Positions 55,687 to 64,000 of a DNA stretch of 64,000 nt are shown one piece after another. The first letter of the stretch is position 1. Every line of letters begins with the position of its first letter. The notes beneath the pieces were generated by a model, which was given only the letters and a program-made list of their open reading frames with translations, was not told the origin of the DNA and ran no database searches. This DNA comes from Thalassotalea agarivorans. GTDB taxonomy: Bacteria > Pseudomonadota > Gammaproteobacteria > Enterobacterales > Alteromonadaceae. Location of the stretch: NCBI RefSeq assembly GCF_030295955.1, contig NZ_AP027363.1:2232001-2296000 (forward strand), read 5' to 3'. The position numbers were made by a program, and so were the translations under genes.

Positions 55687-55692
55687 ATCTCA

Positions 55693-58600
55693 TTACTGCG
55701 CGTCTTGCGGTGTTTCTTTTAACACCGCAACAAGCAATGCGGGCAAAAAGGTTAGTGTGATTAAAGTCGACACTAAAATACCACTCAGTACGATAACACC
55801 TACACCTCGATAAAGTTCAGTACCCTCACCGGGGATCAACACCAAGGGGGCTAAACCAAATATGGTCGTAGCAGTTGACATCAGTATTGGCTTTAAGCGT
55901 TTTTCTAACGCCATCATAACCGCTTGTTTTACAGCAATGCCCTGCTCTAAAACAAAGCGGCGGGTTTGATCAACAATCAATATCGGGTTGTTAACTACGG
56001 TGCCCAATAAGATCAAAAAGCCCAGCATGGTGATCATATCAAACGGCAAATGAAAGCTACTTAAGCCAACCGTTGCCATCAGCATATTAACACCGTTAAC
56101 GGCGACTAAACCCAAAAGGCCCCCTGCCATTCCCAGCGGAACTGTCGCTAAGATAAACAACGGATATCGCCAATGCGTGAAAATAGCAACAAGCAATAAG
56201 TAACAAAGCACGAGCGCAATAATAAAATTACTAGAAAGCGAGGCTTTGGTTTCTTCCAATTGATCCGCTGCGCCACTAATACTCACCTTAATACCTTGTG
56301 CTATTTTTCCGTCTTGCCAAAGTGCGGGTAAAAGCTCTTCTCTTACCTTTTGTTCTGCAATTTCTAACGCAACATCTCTTGGCGGGATAATGTAAACAGA
56401 TACAGTTCGATTGCCGTCAACGCGTCTTACTGAATTACTGTTTTGACTCTCTACCAAATCGGCTAAGGCATTAAGCGGTAGCACATTGCCTTGCGGTGTT
56501 ACTAAAGGCGTATCTGCCAGTTGTTGCAGCCCTTGTTGATTGCCCGCGCCGCTGAATAAGAATATGTCGACCTTATCGTCACCCAAAATAAACTCATCGA
56601 CATAAGCACCATCACTCATTGCAGCAACTGCATAGCCAAAATCGTTATTGTCGATATTAAGCTCCGCCAGTCGTTGCCAACGTGGTTTTATCTCTATTAG
56701 TGGCTGATCAAGGGTGAGTGAACCTGGATCTGAGTTGATTTGAGGGTTGTCGAACACCAGTGACGCTTGCTGATATACCGCTTCTGCCGCTTGATACAAT
56801 TCATTGATGTTACTGCCCGCGATATCAACAGCTACCGCTCTTGTACCACCGTCGTTACTCGAAATAATTGAGCCACGTGAAGAAAACGCGCGCATATTGT
56901 CATAACTTCTAAATTTGGTGGTGATCGCATCCATCATCGCATTGATGTATTTAGGATCGCTTGGCGCACTTAAAAACCATATACGACCAACAGACACTGA
57001 CATGGAATAGTATTCCAATGGCGGCATGTTGGTTTCACCGTTAAGAAACGTCTGCTCATCAGCCTCGATAAACGCATCAAAATAGGTGCGAAGTTCTTCA
57101 CCTATTATCGCCATTTGTGACAAGTTATAACTGGGCGGCGCAATCATCATTGAAAACGCTTTAGGTTCTTCCCCTTCAGGTAAGTATTCTGCCGCGGGCA
57201 TTAATGCATAAGCCGCGCCTAAGATACCTACAATAAAAGCGACGGTTACAAGGCGCGCACGCTCTTTAGTTTTAGTAAAAGCTTTCGCCCAAGATAACCA
57301 GCGCTTAGACAGTTCGAACTGTTTACCTTGTTTTAAATCTTCTTTTTTACTTAGGTGGGCAAGTGCCACAGGTACGACAAAAATAGCCACTAACATAGAC
57401 GCAATAATGGCGCCTGAAATTGCGATAGCAATGTCAGAATAAAGCTGACCTGCTTCTTGTTCTATAAACAAAATAGGCGCAAATACTAATACCGTTGTTG
57501 CCGTAGATGCTAGCACTGCAGGCCATACTTCAGTCACACCATTAATTGCTGCCTCAATTTTACTTATGCCACGCTTTTTAGCTTGGACGATAGACTCTAA
57601 AACAACGATGGTATTGTCGACTGTCATCCCAATAGCAAATGCGACACCCGCAAGGGATATAACATTGATGGTGCGCCCAAATGCCATTAACGCGAGGAAA
57701 GCTGCAATCGTACACAGCGGAATACCAAGTACGCCAACCAAGGTTGCTTTGCCGCTACGCAAAAAGAAATACATCACTAGTGTGGCTAACAATGCGCCCA
57801 AGCCAAGGTTGGTCCATACATTTTCAAGCGAGCTTTTTACATACTTAACATCATCACTAGTCAATTTCAGCTCTAAGCCATTTTGCACCAGTAAAGACTC
57901 ATTGATTTCCTGTACGATAGGTAACATGGCTTCTTTTATGGCCAATACATTAGAGCCACTTTCACGGCGCACCGACAGGCTCAATGTGCGTTCACCATCT
58001 TTAAAAGACAAACTACGCGTTTCAAAATGATCCAGGGTTACAACAGCAACGTCCTTAAGACGGATATTGGCATTGTTTTTACGGCTAATGATCAATTCTT
58101 CAAGCTCGGATAGTTCCTCAAAGCGCCCTATCACTCGCAACAAATAGCGGCTCTTGCCACTTTCAATATCACCTGCTGAGGTATCTTTGTTTCTTAATCG
58201 AATGGCTGAGCGTAGCTGCACTAAACTAATGCCGCGTTGCGCAAGTTTATTAGCATCGACTTTAATCTGTATTTGCCTTTGTGCACCACCACCAACGCGT
58301 ACTTCCGAGACGCCTGGCACGCTTTCCATACGCGGTCTAATAAAGTCTTCCGCGAAATCCCTAAGCATATCCATATCGAGGTTTAGTGGGTTTCCAGATT
58401 GCGGTTTTAGAGAAAAATACATGAAAGCATTGCCAGAAAATGAGCTCGCGAATATTCGCGGTTGATCGACATTTTCTGGGTAGGCCGGTACTTGGCTTAG
58501 CGCATTATTTACCCGTATCAATGCATCATTTTCATCAACACCAAACGGAAACTCCAATTCAATAGAAGCGCTGCCCATTTCTGCATACGAAATCATACGC

Positions 58601-58827
58601 TTCAAGTTAGATAAACCACGCAGATAGCGCTCTTGTTCTATTAAAATTTCTTTTTCAACATCCTGTGGTGTTGCGCCTGGCCAACCTGTTTGTACGGTAA
58701 TGGTTCGCACTTCAAGGTCAGGGATCATTTGTACCGGAATACTGAGTGCAGCAACCAAGCCCATAATGGTGCTAATTAACACGATAACGGCAACTAATAT
58801 GCCGCGATTAACCGCTTGTGTGATCAT
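55693..58827 (-). CDS. RND efflux permease
   Basis: A 1044-residue resistance-nodulation-division transporter of the HAE1 group with 12 membrane helices and two large periplasmic loops. The proton-relay aspartate lies in TM4 (GVAFAIGMTVDNTIVVLES), the N terminus has ILVAVIVLISTIMGLVAALS, and the porter domain shows WPGATPQDVEKEILIEQERY. It is coupled to the membrane fusion protein gene as TAATG. No outer-membrane channel gene lies here, so TolC is probably shared. Substrate is unknown; the operon carries a Fur box. Confidence 0.95.
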   Translation of the reverse strand: MITQAVNRGILVAVIVLISTIMGLVAALSIPVQMIPDLEVRTITVQTGWPGATPQDVEKEILIEQERYLRGLSNLKRMISYAEMGSASIELEFPFGVDENDALIRVNNALSQVPAYPENVDQPRIFASSFSGNAFMYFSLKPQSGNPLNLDMDMLRDFAEDFIRPRMESVPGVSEVRVGGGAQRQIQIKVDANKLAQRGISLVQLRSAIRLRNKDTSAGDIESGKSRYLLRVIGRFEELSELEELIISRKNNANIRLKDVAVVTLDHFETRSLSFKDGERTLSLSVRRESGSNVLAIKEAMLPIVQEINESLLVQNGLELKLTSDDVKYVKSSLENVWTNLGLGALLATLVMYFFLRSGKATLVGVLGIPLCTIAAFLALMAFGRTINVISLAGVAFAIGMTVDNTIVVLESIVQAKKRGISKIEAAINGVTEVWPAVLASTATTVLVFAPILFIEQEAGQLYSDIAIAISGAIIASMLVAIFVVPVALAHLSKKEDLKQGKQFELSKRWLSWAKAFTKTKERARLVTVAFIVGILGAAYALMPAAEYLPEGEEPKAFSMMIAPPSYNLSQMAIIGEELRTYFDAFIEADEQTFLNGETNMPPLEYYSMSVSVGRIWFLSAPSDPKYINAMMDAITTKFRSYDNMRAFSSRGSIISSNDGGTRAVAVDIAGSNINELYQAAEAVYQQASLVFDNPQINSDPGSLTLDQPLIEIKPRWQRLAELNIDNNDFGYAVAAMSDGAYVDEFILGDDKVDIFLFSGAGNQQGLQQLADTPLVTPQGNVLPLNALADLVESQNSNSVRRVDGNRTVSVYIIPPRDVALEIAEQKVREELLPALWQDGKIAQGIKVSISGAADQLEETKASLSSNFIIALVLCYLLLVAIFTHWRYPLFILATVPLGMAGGLLGLVAVNGVNMLMATVGLSSFHLPFDMITMLGFLILLGTVVNNPILIVDQTRRFVLEQGIAVKQAVMMALEKRLKPILMSTATTIFGLAPLVLIPGEGTELYRGVGVIVLSGILVSTLITLTFLPALLVAVLKETPQDAQ

Positions 58828-59885
58828 TACTTAGCGTCCTGCGTTGCTGTAATTGTTACCTGAGTATTGGCCCGCAATACAGCGACACCCGAAATGATAA
58901 TCGGGTAATTTCCTGGTGCACCTGAAACAGCAACCGAGTTATCCTTTTGCTCAACGATAGTGACCGGAAAGTTTTTAGCTTTGTTGTCAACAACAGCAAA
59001 AATGCTGCGACCACCGTCTGGGTGTTGCTTAATGGCCGATTTAGGTAACCAGACAACATTTTTTGAGCCACTGGCAATATTCATGCGCACTTGCGCCGAC
59101 ATACCCGGTAACAGGTTAGAGTTTGCTGGCAAATTAGCCCATGCACTAAATGCCCTACTGCCACTATCAGCAACTTTAACAATCGCATCTAGCTTAGCAT
59201 TTATAGGATCAGCGCCAATTACATCAGGTAGCAGTATTACAGGAATGTCACCACCTTTTAGTGCCGTATAATATTGTTGTGGAATAGCCACTTTAACTCT
59301 TAACAGTGTTTGCTCTACCAAAGTAAACACAACACCCTGTTGCGTTACCCACTCACCTACATCAATATTTCTGGTTGCAATTACACCATCAAATGGCGCT
59401 ACCAGAGTATGTCTTGCTAACTCTTCTTGTTGATGCGCCAATACTGCATTCGCTCGCCCTAACTGCGCGGTTGCAATAGCGACACCCGAGCGGCGCTCGC
59501 CAATGGTGGTTTTAGCTGCAACCTCTTTTTTCGACAACTCTAACACTTCTTGTAATAAGCGATTCGCTTCAGACAGATTAGCTTTCGCTGCCGCCACGTC
59601 GGCCTCACGCTCGGCGACCATCAATTTTGCTAACTTGTTATCCAATACCAGTAGCGGTTGGCCTTTTGTCACTGTGTCGCCGGCATCTACCAGCAACTGC
59701 GCTACAACGCCAGATTGCAAAGACGCAAGTCTTGCGTGTTGCTTAGCTTCAACAGTACCTGACAATGTCACCACATTAGCTGACTGAGTAGCAACAGGTT
59801 CCACCACGGTAACGCTGGTAGTATCACTTGCAAATGACAACCCACTGGCTGCAGTTAAAAAGAAAAGAGTAAAAAATTGGCGCAT
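58827..59885 (-). CDS. RND membrane fusion protein
   Basis: A 352-residue periplasmic adaptor with a signal peptide (1-19, ending SFA), a lipoyl-type hairpin (GVVAQLLVDAGDTVTKGQPL), a coiled-coil hairpin (about 85-150), the second lipoyl half (TLVAPFDGVIATRNIDVGEW) and beta-barrel domains. There is no lipobox. It is first in the efflux operon, 27 bases downstream of a Fur box. Confidence 0.94.
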   Translation of the reverse strand: MRQFFTLFFLTAASGLSFASDTTSVTVVEPVATQSANVVTLSGTVEAKQHARLASLQSGVVAQLLVDAGDTVTKGQPLLVLDNKLAKLMVAEREADVAAAKANLSEANRLLQEVLELSKKEVAAKTTIGERRSGVAIATAQLGRANAVLAHQQEELARHTLVAPFDGVIATRNIDVGEWVTQQGVVFTLVEQTLLRVKVAIPQQYYTALKGGDIPVILLPDVIGADPINAKLDAIVKVADSGSRAFSAWANLPANSNLLPGMSAQVRMNIASGSKNVVWLPKSAIKQHPDGGRSIFAVVDNKAKNFPVTIVEQKDNSVAVSGAPGNYPIIISGVAVLRANTQVTITATQDAK

Positions 59886-59911
59886 AGAGATAGCTAGTAA
59901 ACTTTGTTAAA

Positions 59912-59926
59912 TAATAATTATTATCA
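59912..59926 (-). promoter_or_regulatory. Fur box upstream of the RND operon
   Basis: On the minus strand TGATAATAATTATTA matches the 7-1-7 Fur consensus TGATAAT-N-ATTATCA at 13 of 14 positions. It lies 26 bases from the start codon, within the expected promoter. Confidence 0.82.
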
Positions 59927-60123
59927 ATAAGATAGGATATATCGACACAATATTCACCTTTTATCAGACAAATTGCGCCTTTTTTGCTGTCAGCGACAAG
60001 AATTCAAGAGCGTTTCAAAAATGGCTATTTTTATTCCGTCGAGTAATAGTTAAAAGCCGAACTCAATGTCTCACAGAGTAATTTTTGATTGTGCTTTTGC
60101 CGCGTGACATTAAGTCCGTTAGG

Positions 60124-60666
60124 TTATCTGTGCATTCCGCGAATAGGATAATTGTTTTCAGGGTTTCGTATCCAAGCTAAGCCGTTTACTAAGGTTCTTA
60201 GTTCTGGGCGAACAAAGGGGTTATTGGAGTAATCAACCACTTGAATAGTGCCTTCGCTGTTAACGACAAACAATGCGGGCTCTGCAAAGGGATGATCTGT
60301 TTCTTGCGGTGAGCGCGGATCAGAAATGTAGGTACCCAAGTCAGTCATCTGCTGAGTTGTTAAACCAAAACCTAGAGGAAAATCTAACTCTAAACGGGAC
60401 ATATGTTCACGAAGTTGTGCTTCACTGTCGCCGGAGGCAGCGACTAAATCGACACCTATCTCTGCAAGCTCTGCTTTAAATGTTTGTAGCTGATTTAAAT
60501 ATTTAGTGCATAGTGGGCAGTGTCTGCCGCGGTATATCACCACCATTTGCCAATCTAAACCATGTTGAGGTTGCCCTAAGGTTAAACTGTCGCCGCCCCT
60601 AACGGTGACTTCGATTGACGGAAACTTAACCCCTGGATGTAATTTCGATGTGTAATCTGAGCTCAT
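60124..60666 (-). CDS. Peroxiredoxin-like AhpC/TSA family protein
   Basis: A 180-residue thioredoxin-fold protein. The active-site-like region is VVIYRGRHCPLCTKYLNQLQ, with a CPLC pair where peroxiredoxins have PxxxTxxC. It then has LVAASGDSEAQLREH and ALFVVNSEGTIQVVDY. It matches the redoxin-like group of unproven substrate. The ATG at 60666 is chosen over a GTG at 60672 because AAGGAG overlaps the latter and sits five bases before the ATG. Transcribed alone. Confidence 0.87.
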   Translation of the reverse strand: MSSDYTSKLHPGVKFPSIEVTVRGGDSLTLGQPQHGLDWQMVVIYRGRHCPLCTKYLNQLQTFKAELAEIGVDLVAASGDSEAQLREHMSRLELDFPLGFGLTTQQMTDLGTYISDPRSPQETDHPFAEPALFVVNSEGTIQVVDYSNNPFVRPELRTLVNGLAWIRNPENNYPIRGMHR

Positions 60667-60725
60667 GCGCACTCCTTAATAAAAATCACTTTTTATACTA
60701 GTCAAGCTTGTTAAAAAAGGCATAA

Positions 60726-60752
60726 AAAAAGCAGCTAAATAAGCTGCTTTTT
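60726..60752 (-). terminator. Terminator of the S46 peptidase gene
   Basis: AAAAAGCAGCT and AGCTGCTTTTT pair around a five-base loop, with a T run on the minus strand. Confidence 0.87.
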
Positions 60753-60777
60753 AAGATGAACTAACATTATCAATGTC

Positions 60778-62955
60778 TTATCTAACAATCGTCATCTCAT
60801 CTACGATGTTTTGTGCACCGTCGATCTTTTCCATTGTCCACAGCATGAATGGCACGCTGGTATGAATAGCACGATTGTATGTCGGGTTGTAATCCCAATC
60901 ACCAATAATAGACTCATAAACACCATCAAACACTAGGCCAACAAATTCGCCTTTGCTATTTAATGTTGGAGAACCTGAATTACCACCGGTAATATCTAAG
61001 GTAGAAAGGTAGTTAACAGGCACAGAGTCTAAACTCTTACGGTAGTAGTTGCCGTAGTTTTTGTCAGCAATTGCCCTGCGAATATTCTCAAACAAATCAA
61101 ATTCATGATCGCCAGCAATGTATTTCGCTAACATACCTTCAAGCGTAGTAAATGGTGTTGCAACTAGGCCATCTTGCGGCGAGTAACCTTTTACGTTACC
61201 AAAGGTAATGCGCAAAGAACCATTTGCATCAGCATACACTGGCTCGCCTTTACTTTGTTTAAAGGCGATCATTGCAGACATAAACTGAGGGCGAATTTGA
61301 GCAAGCTTACCCGCAAGTTCTTGTGCTTGTTTTTCTAGTTTCGTATCGTTTTCATACTGAGAAACAGCATACTGAATGTAAGGGTCTTTGCTTTCTTTGA
61401 ATGCTTTAACTGGCTTTTTCATCCATGCTAAACGCATCGCTTCTTCGTCAAGCTGAGTATTGCTATGCATTGCATCAAGTTGTTTCGCTAGCTTTGCAGC
61501 GTCAAAACCTTTGTCTAAACCAAAGAATTTATCAAATGCTAAGTTACGTTCTGCCTTAGGGAATTGTGCGTATTGTGCAATGAAATGAGCAAGCACCGCT
61601 TTATCAACTTCGGCATCATAGCGACGATTAACACGCTTCATACCTTGTGTGAAACGATTCATATCACGCTCTTGGTAGCCCTGTTTACGCTCCGCATCCG
61701 GCTTTTCATTTTCATGAGCCAAACGATACAAACGTTTAGAAACGCCCATTAAATTAGTACGACCGATATACGCTAGGATCAGCCCGCGTGCCTGGTTCTC
61801 TTGGCTTTGCAAAATTAGCGCGTTAAGTTCGTCAAGTGTTTTGCCATATTGGCGTTTACGCTCGCTTGATGCATTTACCCAAGCTTGCAGCTCTGCTAAT
61901 TCATTTTGCTTGCGCTGCAACATGTCGCCTTTGCTAAAACTTTCCATCATTGAGCCGTAGTTTTTTGCATAATTGGCTAAACCAGCTAATGTGCTTTCAT
62001 ATTTGATACGCGCGTCACTGCCTTCAGGTGCGACTGTTTTAATGATATCGATATACTCTTCGCGATAGCGCTTAGCTGTTGGGTAAACCCATGTAAACTG
62101 ATTTTCAACTTCTTGAGCTGTACGGTATCGGTTTGTTCTACCAGGGTAACCTAACACCATAACGTAGTCGTTTTCTTCTACACCGTTGGCGTTAACTTTT
62201 AAGAATGCTTTTGGTTTAAATGGTACATTGTCTTTTGAATAATCCGCTGGCTTACCATCTTTGTTTACGTAAGCGCGATAAAATGCCCAGTCACCTGTAT
62301 GTCTTGGCCACATCCAGTTGTCAGTGTCACCACCAAACTTACCAATACTTGACGGCGGCGCATAAACTAAACGTACATCACGAATGGCTAGCTGTTTAAT
62401 TAGGAAATACTCCAAACCACCATGGAAACTATATACTTCACAACGATAGTCTTGTGATGTTTCACATGCTGCAACAAGCGCTTTTTCATTAGATTCAATC
62501 GCTTTGAAGTACGCTTCACCCTTTACAGATGCAGGAATGTTACCGGTGACTTTATCTGTCACGTTTGTCAATGACTCAGTCACGTATACGCGAGAGCCTG
62601 GCGCAGCCTGCACTTCTTCAGCCAAAGATTTTGCTACAAATCCTTGCTCTAGCAAGTTGTTATCTTCAGATGAATTGTATTGGATTGAACCGTAAGCACA
62701 GTGATGGTTTGTTACCACTAAGCCTTGTTCTGATAAAAATGAAGCGGTACAGCCACCTAAACTAATAATGGCATTCATTGGGAACTGATCTAGGTTCTGC
62801 ATTTGCTTCGGGTCTAACGCTAACCCTGCTTTTTTAAGTTCAGCGCTGATATCTTTTAGTTGATGCGGTTGCCACATACCTTCTGACGCTTGTGACTGTG
62901 CAACAAACGCAAACGATATGAAAGACAATGCCTTCAATAGTTTTTTATTAATCAT
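60778..62955 (-). CDS. S46 family dipeptidyl-peptidase, DPP7-like
   Basis: A 725-residue secreted serine peptidase with signal peptide (1-23, ending QSQA). The catalytic histidine is in VVTNHHCAYGSIQYNS and the serine in ITGGNSGSPTLNSKGEFVGL. The specificity position after the serine reads VFDGVYES, with glycine where DPP11 has arginine, so a DPP7-type preference for hydrophobic residues is expected. A longer frame reaches 62979, but the ATG at 62955 follows AGGAAA and starts the signal peptide. It releases dipeptides from peptides in the periplasm or outside. Confidence 0.94.
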   Translation of the reverse strand: MINKKLLKALSFISFAFVAQSQASEGMWQPHQLKDISAELKKAGLALDPKQMQNLDQFPMNAIISLGGCTASFLSEQGLVVTNHHCAYGSIQYNSSEDNNLLEQGFVAKSLAEEVQAAPGSRVYVTESLTNVTDKVTGNIPASVKGEAYFKAIESNEKALVAACETSQDYRCEVYSFHGGLEYFLIKQLAIRDVRLVYAPPSSIGKFGGDTDNWMWPRHTGDWAFYRAYVNKDGKPADYSKDNVPFKPKAFLKVNANGVEENDYVMVLGYPGRTNRYRTAQEVENQFTWVYPTAKRYREEYIDIIKTVAPEGSDARIKYESTLAGLANYAKNYGSMMESFSKGDMLQRKQNELAELQAWVNASSERKRQYGKTLDELNALILQSQENQARGLILAYIGRTNLMGVSKRLYRLAHENEKPDAERKQGYQERDMNRFTQGMKRVNRRYDAEVDKAVLAHFIAQYAQFPKAERNLAFDKFFGLDKGFDAAKLAKQLDAMHSNTQLDEEAMRLAWMKKPVKAFKESKDPYIQYAVSQYENDTKLEKQAQELAGKLAQIRPQFMSAMIAFKQSKGEPVYADANGSLRITFGNVKGYSPQDGLVATPFTTLEGMLAKYIAGDHEFDLFENIRRAIADKNYGNYYRKSLDSVPVNYLSTLDITGGNSGSPTLNSKGEFVGLVFDGVYESIIGDWDYNPTYNRAIHTSVPFMLWTMEKIDGAQNIVDEMTIVR

Positions 62956-63190
62956 AATGTTTCCTAAAAGTACGTCCAATGTAATTTAGAATCGTCCTTG
63001 TTGTCAGGGAATGGATATGTTTTGTGATATTATCACACTATCTTTAACTTTATAATCGAGTCACCAAACAATGTTTAGTCAATTGCGATAGAGCGATAAG
63101 TTTTAAAGTTAAGGTGTCGTGTTTTCAAATAAACCAGCTAATACATGACTTTCATTTGAATACGTCTGTATCTTAAACAAAAGGTGAAGG

Positions 63191-63883
63191 TTAAAACAAA
63201 TCACCTACATTGTTGCTATGTTCATTTACCTTTACAGAATCGGCGCTAATGGTATAACTCGTACCTACAGGTTCCGTGCCATCAACCAAGGTAAGGTTGG
63301 TTGTTAAAATTTCTTCTTTTAACTTGCCCTGTACAGTTACAGAAATAAAGGTTGATAACTCGGGGAAACTAATCGGTTGTTTGATTTTTACAAAAACAAT
63401 TTGATTCGGTGGCGGCGTAGGCTGGTGAATACAGGCGCCAACGTATGGTACAAGCAGGAACTCTGACAGCTTCTTTCCTTGCCATTCGATTGGCAACACA
63501 AAACCTTGTATTTCAACGTTTTTATTTACAATAACCGGATTAACCGACATATTTTGCGCTTCCCATTGCGCTATAATTTCCAAGCGTTTCTTTAGCAATC
63601 CGTCGACATCAACGTTTAACGCTTTAAGCGAACTTCTTGCTTGCTCATATTCTTGTTCTTCGCCTGGGGTAACAGGCACGTTAGCATCGCGTTTGTCTTG
63701 ATAAACAACAACGATACTAAGTAGCTCTAGTACGTCCATTTCTAGATCCCAAAAAGGATCATCTATTTGCTCATAGTTGACGTGTTGATTCAGTACCGAA
63801 AAATCAACCGGTTGGTAATCAGTGGCGTTGGTCGCGAAACAAAAGCCTGCAATAAAAACCAACCATAAGCGTTTTAACAACAT
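63191..63883 (-). CDS. DUF3299 exported protein
   Basis: A 230-residue protein with a signal peptide (1-20, ending ATNA). A helical first half is followed by the DUF3299 core VEIQGFVLPIEWQGKKLSEF, then LLVPYVGACIHQPTPPPNQI with a conserved cysteine and histidine. The family is often beside ABC export genes, as here, and may handle metals. Function is unknown. It lies 12 bases downstream of the permease gene. Confidence 0.88.
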   Translation of the reverse strand: MLLKRLWLVFIAGFCFATNATDYQPVDFSVLNQHVNYEQIDDPFWDLEMDVLELLSIVVVYQDKRDANVPVTPGEEQEYEQARSSLKALNVDVDGLLKKRLEIIAQWEAQNMSVNPVIVNKNVEIQGFVLPIEWQGKKLSEFLLVPYVGACIHQPTPPPNQIVFVKIKQPISFPELSTFISVTVQGKLKEEILTTNLTLVDGTEPVGTSYTISADSVKVNEHSNNVGDLF

Positions 63884-63895
63884 AACAATTCCTAA

Positions 63896-64000
63896 CTAAA
63901 CTCGTACTGACATACCATCGGCTAAGGTATAACGATAAATCTGAATACTTGGCCATAAACTGATAACTAATGAACATGCTGCCATAGCCATTACTAGTTG
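63896..64000 (-). CDS. ABC transporter permease, C-terminal end only
   Basis: The last 34 codons of a gene running in from the right edge encode a hydrophobic helix and a short tail (SLWPSIQIYRYTLADGMSV). This matches the end of FtsX/MacB-type permeases. Its close coupling to DUF3299 is a known arrangement of an ABC exporter with this partner. Only the C terminus is seen, so the family call is tentative. Confidence 0.6.
   Translation of the reverse strand, partial: QLVMAMAACSLVISLWPSIQIYRYTLADGMSVRV

Noticed and set aside
62956-63190. Gap upstream of the S46 gene searched for a small RNA or ORF
   Set aside because: I see only AT-rich sequence with no convincing frame, hairpin or known motif.

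Overview
The window reads as chromosome of a marine gammaproteobacterium of the order Alteromonadales. The best fit by gene content and order is Colwelliaceae/Thalassotalea-like, but this is an inference from recognised families and neighbourhoods (fadIJ, pntAB, ycgL-mltB-ycgN, DUF2982, DUF3379, S46 and S9 peptidases, PEP-CTERM), not from a search. Base composition is moderately AT-rich and coding density is high. I see no rRNA, tRNA, CRISPR array, insertion sequence or prophage, and no gap above about 260 bases without a gene.

Layout. 1-4.6 kb: the 3' part of a large membrane sensor with GGDEF and EAL domains, then a sigma-54-type promoter driving an unusual secreted-looking peptide made of six copies of a ten-residue basic block, followed by a 34-residue ORF and a terminator. 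4.7-8.1 kb: fadJ-fadI with a FadR-type operator. 8.3-16.5 kb: a MoxR/Bat (von Willebrand A) operon, then an ECF sigma factor with its DUF3379 partner. 16.5-22.2 kb: an FG-GAP repeat protein, a sulfotransferase-like protein, a small barrel-like protein and pntAB. 22.4-30.6 kb: unknown small genes, the ycgN-mltB-ycgL neighbourhood, ogt, FAA hydrolase, an alpha/beta hydrolase, TauE and an MBL-fold hydrolase. 30.6-35.1 kb: an MltF-like transglycosylase with a doubled solute-binding domain, a GST, ribA and a glutathionyl-hydroquinone reductase. 35.2-43.6 kb: a two-gene unit of unknown function behind a perfect Fur box, a Kelch-like secreted protein, a divergent VOC gene/soxR pair sharing a perfect SoxR box, DUF2982, an S9 peptidase and EfpL. 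43.6-51.1 kb: a Kef potassium efflux pair, DUF1992, fasciclin, an orphan PP-loop ATPase, two complementary bacterioferritin subunits, bfd and an alcohol dehydrogenase. 51.2-64 kb: a PEP-CTERM protein behind a second sigma-54-type promoter, a BaeSR-like two-component system convergent with an RND efflux pair that carries a Fur box, a peroxiredoxin-like protein, an S46 peptidase, DUF3299 and the 3' end of an ABC permease.

Themes. Iron runs through the second half: clear Fur boxes precede the unknown operon at 35.9 kb and the RND pump at 59.9 kb, a weaker one precedes bfd, and the bacterioferritin pair lies beside bfd. Redox control appears as SoxR with its box, GST, hydroquinone reductase, Kef and peroxiredoxin. 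The two sigma-54 promoters serve two secreted products that have no obvious relation to nitrogen metabolism or flagella. The strongest candidate for an undescribed system is the repeat peptide plus mini-ORF at 3750-4386.
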